A DNA stretch of 5,149 nucleotides, from contig NZ_CAJODG010000081.1 of the NCBI RefSeq assembly GCF_905233635.1, forward strand, positions 1 through 5,149, read 5' to 3'. This document shows positions 1 to 5,043 of the stretch, piece after piece. Source of the stretch: Selenomonas sp. AE3005. Lineage in GTDB: Bacteria; Bacillota; Negativicutes; Selenomonadales; Selenomonadaceae. How positions within the stretch are numbered: position 1 is the stretch's first letter; the number at the start of each line of letters is the position of its first letter. Made by a program: the position numbers and the translations under genes. The notes under the pieces are model-generated. The model did no database searches, had not been told where the DNA came from, and was given only the letters and a program-made list of their open reading frames with translations.

Positions 1-60
1 TGGGATAATCAGAACAGGTACATCTGGGAGCAGCGTAATAAAAAGGCGCAAGGACAATAA
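1..60 (+). CDS. C-terminal end of a truncated upstream gene (unknown product)
   Basis: Frame 1 is open from the window edge to a TAA at 58-60 and encodes 19 residues (WDNQNRYIWEQRNKKAQGQ). The composition is polar and basic with aromatic residues, plausible for a soluble C-terminus. The gene lies on the same strand as the genes that follow, and a promoter begins about 20 nt after its stop, so it probably belongs to a separate transcription unit. I see no terminator hairpin between this stop and that promoter, so some read-through is possible. The W-rich tail is faintly like the end of the 491-aa protein encoded further on, but this is too short to claim homology. The product cannot be identified from this fragment. 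Confidence 0.55.
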   Translation, partial: WDNQNRYIWEQRNKKAQGQ

Positions 61-80
61 GTTTTAGTCAGTGCATTATT

Positions 81-107
81 TAAGTCTGAAGCCATTTTCA
101 CCGATAA
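81..107 (+). promoter_or_regulatory. Flagellar sigma-28 (SigD/FliA)-type promoter
   Basis: TAAG (81-84), a 15-nt spacer, then ACCGATAA (100-107). The enteric FliA consensus is TAAA-N15-GCCGATAA and the B. subtilis SigD consensus is very similar, so this site matches 3 of 4 bases in the -35, 7 of 8 in the -10, and the ideal spacing. It sits in a non-coding gap just ahead of the 179-aa gene and leaves a leader of about 30 nt. A similar element precedes the 491-aa gene. The match is seen in the sequence; use by sigma-28 is inferred. Confidence 0.68.
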
Positions 108-131
108 TACTATGTGAGGAGTTTTTACGAC

Positions 132-140
132 AAGGGGGTG
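132..140 (+). promoter_or_regulatory. Ribosome binding site that fixes the GTG start at 147
   Basis: AAGGGGGTG closely resembles the anti-SD complement AAGGAGGTG, and its G run ends 8 nt before the GTG at 147. The longer reading frame could begin at GTG 114, but that start would lie almost at the predicted transcription start and would contain this SD within the coding sequence. The protein starting at 147 also aligns at its first residues with the next gene's product, which supports this choice. Confidence 0.7.
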
Positions 141-146
141 TGTTGT

Positions 147-686
147 GTGATTGTTGATGGTACGAAAAACAGCCGTATCGGCTTTATTCAGCCCGCTGGC
201 GGGAAATCGTCGGAAGTGGTTGGGAATTTCCAGTCCTTTATCCAGCAGGCGGACACTCATGCCAAGGATGTGCCAGCGGAACAAGCGGCTATGCCGGAAC
301 CGGAAAGCACGGGCAGGGGCAAGAACACCTATTATTATGGTGATGGCCTTATCTTTCCGCCTGCGGACGCTCCGCCGGAATTTCTTCATGCCTGGGATGA
401 GCTTTTGGATGCGATGCCCGGCTGGGAAAAGGGAAGTTATATTTGCGATGTCATGTCGGCCCTGAAATACGGGAATTATTATGGGCCGGATATGTCCAAC
501 GAAGAAATGCAGGCGGCTATCCAAAGCAATTTCAACCGGCTAGGCTACAAGGGAACGATAGAATTAACCCTGCAATGTCAGAAAAATGCCTTGGCCGATA
601 ACATTGCCGGTGGCAACGAACCCATCTATATTGACTATATCCGCAGCCTTATCCGAGCCAGCGAAGATTTGCTGATGAAGATATAA
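147..686 (+). CDS. Uncharacterised 179-aa soluble protein with FIQP leader and FPPxDAP motif
   Basis: I do not recognise a named family with confidence. The GTG start gives MIVDGTKNSRIGFIQP at residues 1-16, which parallels the next gene's MMIGSTDNHSGNFIQP. Residues 17-60 are polar and low in complexity, probably a flexible linker. A folded region begins near residue 61 (TYYYGDGLIFPPADAPPEF): a Tyr-rich strand, then an FPPxDAP turn, then an amphipathic helix (about 77-92) containing a paired AW. Further helices cover about 97-107, 116-130 and 159-176. Similar F-P-P-x-(D/N)-A-P followed by a helix occurs, from memory, in Firmicute hypothetical proteins of this general type. No signal peptide, membrane segment or catalytic signature is visible; there are two Cys residues. 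It is the first gene after a sigma-28-like promoter and lies 41 nt upstream of the 388-aa gene with no terminator between, so the two are probably co-transcribed. The coding call is solid; the function is unknown. Confidence 0.85.
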   Translation: MIVDGTKNSRIGFIQPAGGKSSEVVGNFQSFIQQADTHAKDVPAEQAAMPEPESTGRGKNTYYYGDGLIFPPADAPPEFLHAWDELLDAMPGWEKGSYICDVMSALKYGNYYGPDMSNEEMQAAIQSNFNRLGYKGTIELTLQCQKNALADNIAGGNEPIYIDYIRSLIRASEDLLMKI

Positions 687-711
687 TCCCGGTTGGTGCT
701 GGGACGTTTAC

Positions 712-720
712 AGGGAGGTG
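712..720 (+). promoter_or_regulatory. Ribosome binding site of the 388-aa gene
   Basis: AGGGAGGTG, a near-ideal SD, is followed by a T7 run and ATG at 728. A second ATG directly after it at 731 is slightly further from the SD. The arrangement (G-rich SD ending in GTG, T-rich spacer, start, Ile codon) is like that of the gene before it. Confidence 0.7.
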
Positions 721-727
721 TTTTTTT

Positions 728-1894
728 ATGATGATTGGCAGTACGGACAACCACAGCGGAAACTTTATCCAGCCGGACTGGCTGAAAAAGGGACAGCAGG
801 ACGAAAGCGGCTTGGTAAGCAAAGCAGTCAAGCCAGAGAGCCTTACACAGAAGGCTGTGGAAGAACTAACCAAAAAGCTGGGACAGGAGCCGGACAAAAA
901 GGAGGAAAATTCCTTTGCCGCCGCGTATGGTGTGGAAATCAGCGACGAAGGCTATGCCCTCCAGCAAAAAGATAAAGCCAACAATCTGGAAATAACTCAC
1001 CGCATGGCCGGTGACAGCGATAAAATTGAATTTGTAACGGATTTTGGTGATTTGAATATCAGCGTCGGCGTAGCAAGTGGAACGCCCATGTTTTCCTTCA
1101 ACAATGATAATTACGAGGAAGTCTTTTCCCTTGCCGATAATATGGTTTCCATTGAAGGACGAATTAACGAAATATTAACCGAAACTGCTACCGATGAATA
1201 TGGCGGGGAAACTTTAATGAATTTCGAGTCTTTGGCGAAAGCCTTGAACGCCTATGGCCATAAACAAAGCAACGCCTTGGAAAATAATCATGATAAATAC
1301 CTGAATGGCGTTTTGGAACGACTGGATAAAGTAGACCCTGAACACAAAAATTCTCTTGTCAGAGAAATCCGTAATATGGTGGAACAGGTCAAAGCGGGGA
1401 AAGACATTGCTTGGGACAGTGAGGGGTTTGAAAGTGGCATCCGTGATGCATGGGCGCTTTATGTAGACCAGCGGGGTATGGACATCGATTTTTATCAGCG
1501 TCAGGACAATAAAGCCAATAAGTATTTCACGCAAAAAATGGCCGTATACAGTTATATGCAGGAAATGCAGCGACAGGCAGAAGAACTTTCCATTATTGAT
1601 CAGATGCTGGGCGGTCAGGAAGGGAAAGACCATAAAACTCAATCCGTTGGCGAAGTTCAGCGGAAATCTTCCCTCAATGATGGCCTAAAAGCCTATAAGC
1701 ATGATTTGAATATCCGTCATATCCTGAATGAAGACGCTTTGCCGGAAAAACCGACATACGGGGAAACCGAGTCCGGCTATATCATCGAAAAAAACAATGA
1801 AGAAAAACACAACAGCGCCTTGGGCTATGACTGGGGAAATATCATGCGGGAATACCTCAAAGAAAACCCGGATTTAGCCAGTATTCTTCAATAA
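728..1894 (+). CDS. Uncharacterised 388-aa cysteine-free protein, second gene of the sigma-28-type unit
   Basis: The family is unknown to me. Residues 1-16 form the leader MMIGSTDNHSGNFIQP shared with the preceding gene. Residues 17-65 are charged and probably disordered or helical. Residues 68-81 (GVEISDEGYALQQK) carry a short (V/I)E(I/L)SxxxxA(L/M)Q motif that also occurs near the start of the 454-aa protein on the opposite strand. Residues 87-124 look beta-rich, with alternating hydrophobics around IEFVTDFGDLNISVGV. The rest is mostly helical (about 131-150, 166-197, 205-222, 266-293), ending in a polar tail. There is no Cys in the whole protein and no signal peptide or membrane segment, a pattern common in flagellum-exported proteins but not proof of export. 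It lies 41 nt after the 179-aa gene, so it is probably translated from the same message, and a hairpin terminator follows 37 nt after its stop. The 17-19 codons after the TAA still read like protein, so the natural C-terminus may once have been longer. Confidence 0.9.
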   Translation: MMIGSTDNHSGNFIQPDWLKKGQQDESGLVSKAVKPESLTQKAVEELTKKLGQEPDKKEENSFAAAYGVEISDEGYALQQKDKANNLEITHRMAGDSDKIEFVTDFGDLNISVGVASGTPMFSFNNDNYEEVFSLADNMVSIEGRINEILTETATDEYGGETLMNFESLAKALNAYGHKQSNALENNHDKYLNGVLERLDKVDPEHKNSLVREIRNMVEQVKAGKDIAWDSEGFESGIRDAWALYVDQRGMDIDFYQRQDNKANKYFTQKMAVYSYMQEMQRQAEELSIIDQMLGGQEGKDHKTQSVGEVQRKSSLNDGLKAYKHDLNIRHILNEDALPEKPTYGETESGYIIEKNNEEKHNSALGYDWGNIMREYLKENPDLASILQ

Positions 1895-1931
1895 ACCACC
1901 GATGGCTATGAGGTCATGGCACATAAACTGC

Positions 1932-1971
1932 GGGGGCTGACCGGTCAAAATTGACGGTCAGCTCCCTTTTT
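1932..1971 (+). terminator. Rho-independent terminator of the two-gene unit
   Basis: The lower stem is 11 bp (1932-1942 with 1956-1966, one G-T wobble). G1943 is bulged, then 4 bp (GTCA/TGAC) close an AAAT loop at 1948-1951. A run of five T at 1967-1971 follows directly. It ends the 179-aa/388-aa unit and insulates the next promoter. Its 5' half is nearly identical to that of the hairpin after the 491-aa gene. Confidence 0.9.
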
Positions 1972-1987
1972 GATTGACAAAATACAT

Positions 1988-2014
1988 TTAACAAATTAGC
2001 TGGTTATCCGATAA
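1988..2014 (+). promoter_or_regulatory. Second sigma-28 (SigD/FliA)-type promoter
   Basis: TCCGATAA at 2007-2014 matches 7 of 8 bases of the sigma-28 -10 consensus and is followed by T, as in the first promoter (both read CCGATAAT). The -35 is either TTAA (1988-1991) at 15-nt spacing or TAAC (1989-1992) at 14 nt, so it is weaker than the first site. It lies between the upstream terminator and the 491-aa gene, giving a leader of about 35 nt. A TTGACA at 1974-1979 has no good -10 at 17 nt, so sigma-28 is the better reading. Confidence 0.58.
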
Positions 2015-2040
2015 TATAAGTGGTTGGAGCGATTTTCTGC

Positions 2041-2047
2041 GGGGAGG
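2041..2047 (+). promoter_or_regulatory. Ribosome binding site that fixes the ATG start at 2056
   Basis: GGGGAGG ends 8 nt before ATG 2056. The frame is open upstream to a GTG at 2020, but that position has no SD and lies only a few bases from the predicted sigma-28 -10, so 2056 is preferred. Confidence 0.75.
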
Positions 2048-2055
2048 CGAAAACG

Positions 2056-3531
2056 ATGCTCTATAACAAAGTAGGTCACTTGGATGCCAGCGGCAATTAC
2101 GTCTATACCAAGAACAGTGACCGCATTGCCAATGAAAAGCGGCAGTATCTCAGCACAGACAGCGAGTATACGGTGGAAAGCAGCGCCCGGAAGGGAAAGA
2201 TTATTGCCGATAACTTCCATGATGAAATCGTGGAGCTGCAGCACAGTGAAAATCCCGGCGCCATCCTGTATAAGCGCTATGACATGACCGACCTTATGCA
2301 GTTTAATCATGTGCAGACATTATGGAATTTTTTGAACGATGATGGCTCCGGCAGTATTGGCACGGGGATGCTTATCGAGCCTATCCTCAAAGGCGAGCCG
2401 GTGATGAGATGCGACATGGAGGAGGCTTATGAAAAGCGCTTTCAGCGGCAGATAATCAACAAGCAGCTGGACAATATCTTTACGGCGGCCAATATCAAAA
2501 TCCCGGAAAATGTTTCGCTGGATTTCACCGTTACCACGGATTACCAAATCCACGTTACCGGGGATGCGGATGCTGGCCTGCTGCAGCGGGTGGAAAATGT
2601 TCTCAACCGCACCCCGGGCAATGGCCGCGCCCTGTCGGAGCATATCCGGGAAATGACCTATTGCAGCTGCATGAAGGGGGACGAGGCGGACAAGGAGGCC
2701 TTGAAGACCTGGGCGCAGGATGCGCACAAGATACGCTATGAAAACGGCTCCCTCTACGATTACAGCCATTACCAGTACGGCGACGGACAGACACAATGGC
2801 TGGAAGAATGGGAGGCCAATCTGCGCAAGATAGGCGATAACGAAGAAGACTTTGCCACGCCCAGCTGGCTGAATGCCGCGACGCTAAAAGAATCTGCGTG
2901 GCCACAGATGTTATTGAAAAAATCCCGGGAAACGCTGGACAAAATGGTAGGCAATAGCTTTTTGTCCAACTGGGCAGCCGAAATGGGCAACCGAAATATC
3001 GACATTACCCATTGGAACTTCCGCTTTGACTTTTCTGCCCGGCGCGGCGGCTGGTGCGTTGTCGGCCATGAGGGAACGCCGGCGGCCTCCATCATGGAAA
3101 AGACCTTAAATCAGGAGGACATCCGCCGGAAACTCCTGCGGAATGTGATTGCCTGCATGAATCCTGCGCGCCTGCAGCATAAGGTAAAGGCGTATTTTCG
3201 CCCCATGACCCTGCGGGAAATCGAGGATGTACTGATAATTGCTGAAAAGTATGCCAACCGGCATGAAGAACTGCTGCCCCCCAAGGTATTAGACCGGCTG
3301 TATGATGCCGCTGAGGATATGTCCAAGGTGATAGCGGATAATGAGGTGGCGGTATATAAAATCGAACAGCAGCTATACAAGCGTGTAGAAGAAGGCTGGG
3401 ACCCCTGTTCCGACTTTGATGTAAGCATCGAATACCGCAATGGCCATATCTATGACTTAGGACAGGAAGAACAATACGGCTGGGGCGAAACCGAATGGAT
3501 AGAACGGGTATATTGCCATAAAGAAGCATAG
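2056..3531 (+). CDS. Uncharacterised 491-aa protein with internal duplication
   Basis: I do not recognise a named family with confidence. The strand-strand-helix pattern is vaguely reminiscent of Firmicute DUF4885-like proteins, recalled from memory only. Residues 154-169 (SLDFTVTTDYQIHVTG) look like a beta hairpin and are followed by a helix ending in VLN (172-184). Residues 321-337 (NFRFDF...GGWCVVG) with a helix ending in TLN (342-352) repeat that plan. Each copy later ends in an IxYxNGxxYD...QYGxGxTxWxE motif, at 226-252 and 458-485, so the protein appears to contain two related halves of unequal length. The second half has an extra helical insert (about 353-450). There is no signal peptide or membrane segment. 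Unlike the 388-aa and 454-aa products it has several Cys (119, 203, 205, 334, 367, 451 and one near the C-terminus). It is monocistronic: its own sigma-28-like promoter lies ahead and a hairpin terminator begins 9 nt after the stop. Function unknown. Confidence 0.92.
   Translation: MLYNKVGHLDASGNYVYTKNSDRIANEKRQYLSTDSEYTVESSARKGKIIADNFHDEIVELQHSENPGAILYKRYDMTDLMQFNHVQTLWNFLNDDGSGSIGTGMLIEPILKGEPVMRCDMEEAYEKRFQRQIINKQLDNIFTAANIKIPENVSLDFTVTTDYQIHVTGDADAGLLQRVENVLNRTPGNGRALSEHIREMTYCSCMKGDEADKEALKTWAQDAHKIRYENGSLYDYSHYQYGDGQTQWLEEWEANLRKIGDNEEDFATPSWLNAATLKESAWPQMLLKKSRETLDKMVGNSFLSNWAAEMGNRNIDITHWNFRFDFSARRGGWCVVGHEGTPAASIMEKTLNQEDIRRKLLRNVIACMNPARLQHKVKAYFRPMTLREIEDVLIIAEKYANRHEELLPPKVLDRLYDAAEDMSKVIADNEVAVYKIEQQLYKRVEEGWDPCSDFDVSIEYRNGHIYDLGQEEQYGWGETEWIERVYCHKEA
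2731..2811 (+). repeat. Internal protein repeat, copy 1 (491-aa protein, residues 226-252)
   Basis: Encodes IRYENGSLYDYSH followed by YQYGDGQTQWLEEW. With a single one-residue gap it aligns to copy 2 with 13 identical positions over 27 residues, including the conserved I-Y-NG-YD and QYG-G-T-W-E positions. The DNA is diverged, so this is an old duplication within the gene. Confidence 0.7.
3427..3510 (+). repeat. Internal protein repeat, copy 2 (491-aa protein, residues 458-485)
   Basis: Encodes IEYRNGHIYDLGQEE followed by QYGWGETEWIERV, six residues before the C-terminus. It matches copy 1 in the order and spacing of the NG, YD, QYG and TxW elements. Confidence 0.7.
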
Positions 3532-3539
3532 GGCAAAAG

Positions 3540-3577
3540 CGGGGGCTGACCAGTCAAAATTGACTGATCAGCCCCCG
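3540..3577. terminator. Bidirectional hairpin terminator between convergent genes
   Basis: Two 17-nt arms (3540-3556 and 3561-3577) enclose an AAAT loop, with one C-A mismatch when read as plus-strand RNA. In minus-strand RNA the same position is a U-G wobble, so that stem is fully paired. A T5 run (3582-3586) follows on the plus strand, four bases after the stem. On the minus strand the stem is followed by C and then a T4 run (complement of 3535-3538). It lies 8 nt after the 491-aa stop and 29 nt after the 454-aa stop, so it fits a shared terminator for both genes. Confidence 0.88.
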
Positions 3578-3606
3578 TTGGTTTTTGTCCGGATATACAC
3601 ATTTTT

Positions 3607-4971
3607 TTAGCCGTGTTTCTGCCGTTCCAGCTCTTGAATTTTTATGTCCATTATCTGCCGCTGGTAGGTTTCTATCTGTTTTTGGTAGTTCTGTGTCTGC
3701 CGGGTCAGTTCTTCTTGGGAGAGGCTGGGGTTCTTTTTCAAGGCAGAGATTTGCTGCTGGATGCGCTTGATTTTGTCCTGCAGGGCGGCTATCTGTTCTT
3801 CGGTGTTATCCGCCTGCTTTGGTGCTGCCGCTTTTTCCTTGTTGTCCTCGATATGGCCGCTGGCGTCCCGCTTTTGGGGATTGGCCTTCAAGTCTGCAAG
3901 GTTTCCGGGGGCTTCTTTTGCAATGGATGCCAGTTCCTTGCCCGAATAGGTGATTTTGGCATCTTGCAGGCCAAATTTTGCCGCAAAGCGGTTATAGGCA
4001 TCTTCACCCACGGACTGCCGCCAGACTTCGCCCTTATCGTTGTGATAGGAAAATTGGGCTACGGACTTATCCAGCTTCATGGTACCGCTGCCAAATTTCG
4101 TGCGGGCTGTTTGGGTGTTTTCCTGCAGGGCCGCCGCAATGTCTGCGTGTCCTTGTTCTTCCAAGGCTCCATACAAAGCCTCTGCGTCCTGATAACTGCC
4201 CTGCACGGCTTTTACCCAAATATCTTCGGCCTCCTGATGGCCTGCCATGAAGTTCAGGAGGTTTACGCCCACCTGTGCATAGGAGCCGAGGTAGGCCGCA
4301 TTGATGCGATTGGCACCGGCTAAGTGTTCGGTGGATTTATAGGGCAAGTCCACGCCGATTAAAACCCCGGACTTTGCCTGCAGCTTGTCGGCATAGTCCT
4401 TGGCGGTTTGGTAGAAGCTGTCCAGCTGTGCCGACCATTGCCCGGCTTTTTTCCACTGCTCGATGGTGCCTGCGTTGATGCTCTCGCTGGCCTCCTTGGC
4501 CATTCCGGCATACATTCTGTTGTAACGCAAAAATCCCTGCGCCCCTTCGGCTTGGATGTTTTGCTCTGCCTGCAGGAATTTTGCCTGCCGGGCCGTTACT
4601 TCGGTGTCAAAGTTCTTGGTTTGGGCATAGATGCCGGGCAAAATCCCCATGGAAATGCCAGCGGACACATCCCCGTTGCGACTACTTAACACGTCCATGC
4701 TCATTTCCGTGGCGGTGATTTCCCAAAGGGGCGTTTGGGTCTGGCTGCTGGCCTTCATGGCACGGGTGGCCTCCCGGTCAAGGTCATAGCCCAAAAGGCT
4801 GCCGCGTCTGTCCTTCAGGGCAGGCGCAATTTTTTCCTGCATAGCTTTTTGCGTCCCGCTAAGCTCGATTTCGTAAGCAGGTGTGCCCGTGTTTTCCAGC
4901 TGGGACTGGTGGATATTGCCGCTGCCCATGGCAGACTGCAACGAGGCACCTGCGATACTGGTAATTTTCAT
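3607..4971 (-). CDS. Uncharacterised 454-aa cysteine-free protein with C-terminal FlxA-like coiled coil
   Basis: The ATG at 4971 has AAGGGAG 8 nt upstream. A GTG three codons earlier (4980) overlaps that SD, so ATG is preferred. The product begins MKITSIAGASLQSAM and has no signal peptide or membrane segment. Residues 34-47 (EIELSGTQKAMQEK) resemble residues 68-81 of the 388-aa protein. About 60-290 is mostly helical and Ala/Gln-rich with a Gly-rich stretch near 100-113. About 296-345 looks strand-rich (FSYHNDKGEVWRQ). A charged linker covers about 362-390. Residues 390-451 form a Gln-rich coiled coil in two helices (EEQIAALQDKIKRIQQQISA and NYQKQIETYQRQIMDIKIQE) split by a short NPSLSQEE turn. 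That helix-turn-helix pattern is what I know from FlxA-like proteins; E. coli FlxA is sigma-28 dependent and of unclear function. The rest of the protein is unrecognised. No Cys occurs. It is transcribed towards the 491-aa gene and shares its terminator; an upstream same-strand gene ends 72 nt earlier. Confidence 0.92.
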   Translation of the reverse strand: MKITSIAGASLQSAMGSGNIHQSQLENTGTPAYEIELSGTQKAMQEKIAPALKDRRGSLLGYDLDREATRAMKASSQTQTPLWEITATEMSMDVLSSRNGDVSAGISMGILPGIYAQTKNFDTEVTARQAKFLQAEQNIQAEGAQGFLRYNRMYAGMAKEASESINAGTIEQWKKAGQWSAQLDSFYQTAKDYADKLQAKSGVLIGVDLPYKSTEHLAGANRINAAYLGSYAQVGVNLLNFMAGHQEAEDIWVKAVQGSYQDAEALYGALEEQGHADIAAALQENTQTARTKFGSGTMKLDKSVAQFSYHNDKGEVWRQSVGEDAYNRFAAKFGLQDAKITYSGKELASIAKEAPGNLADLKANPQKRDASGHIEDNKEKAAAPKQADNTEEQIAALQDKIKRIQQQISALKKNPSLSQEELTRQTQNYQKQIETYQRQIMDIKIQELERQKHG

Positions 4972-4979
4972 CTTGCACA

Positions 4980-4986
4980 CTCCCTT
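4980..4986 (-). promoter_or_regulatory. Ribosome binding site that fixes the ATG start at 4971
   Basis: On the minus strand this reads AAGGGAG, 8 nt before ATG 4971. The alternative in-frame GTG at 4980-4978 would use part of this SD as its start codon and has no other SD. Confidence 0.72.
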
Positions 4987-4998
4987 GTTGACGGATAC

Positions 4999-5007
4999 AT
5001 TATATCA
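4999..5007 (-). promoter_or_regulatory. Extended -10 sigma-A promoter of the 454-aa gene
   Basis: Read on the minus strand, 5007-4999 is TGATATAAT: a perfect TATAAT with the TGn extension. The -35 region 17-18 nt upstream (around 5022-5028) has no good TTGACA match, which is usual for extended -10 promoters. The expected leader is about 20 nt and includes the SD. A sigma-28 reading of the same region (TAAG, then TCCGTCAA at 17-nt spacing) is much poorer. Confidence 0.6.
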
Positions 5008-5043
5008 TTCACCTTAAATTCCGAGTGACAGGTCTTCTTGACA

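Noticed and set aside
114..146. Alternative GTG start of the first complete gene, 11 codons upstream
   Set aside because: It coincides with the predicted transcription start region, and the AAGGGGGTG SD for the GTG at 147 would lie inside the coding sequence. The alignment with the next protein also begins at 147.
9..524. Minus-strand open frame of 171 codons
   Set aside because: It lies antisense to the 179-aa gene and the sigma-28-like promoter, has no SD, and its composition is that of a complementary shadow.
594..601. Exact GCCGATAA (sigma-28 -10) inside the 179-aa gene, with further exact copies at 1133-1140 and 2206-2213
   Set aside because: All three are Ala-Asp-Asn codons (GCC GAT AAY) inside genes, and none has TAAA-like bases 15 nt upstream. 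They show that the -10 octamer alone is not sufficient evidence.
682..687. TATAAT at the end of the 179-aa gene, possible sigma-A promoter for the 388-aa gene
   Set aside because: It overlaps the stop codon and no TTGACA-like hexamer lies at proper spacing. Co-transcription from the upstream promoter is simpler.
1974..1979. Perfect TTGACA -35 hexamer before the 491-aa gene
   Set aside because: The -10 position at 17 nt reads TAGCTG, a poor match, and the hexamer starts just after the terminator T run. The CCGATAAT element fits better.
3613..4323. Long plus-strand open frame of 236 codons, very hydrophobic, opposite the 454-aa gene
   Set aside because: It is antisense to the Gln/Lys-rich coding region of the 454-aa gene, whose complement naturally reads as Leu/Phe. 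It has no SD and begins just after a terminator; the minus-strand gene has an SD, promoter and coherent protein.
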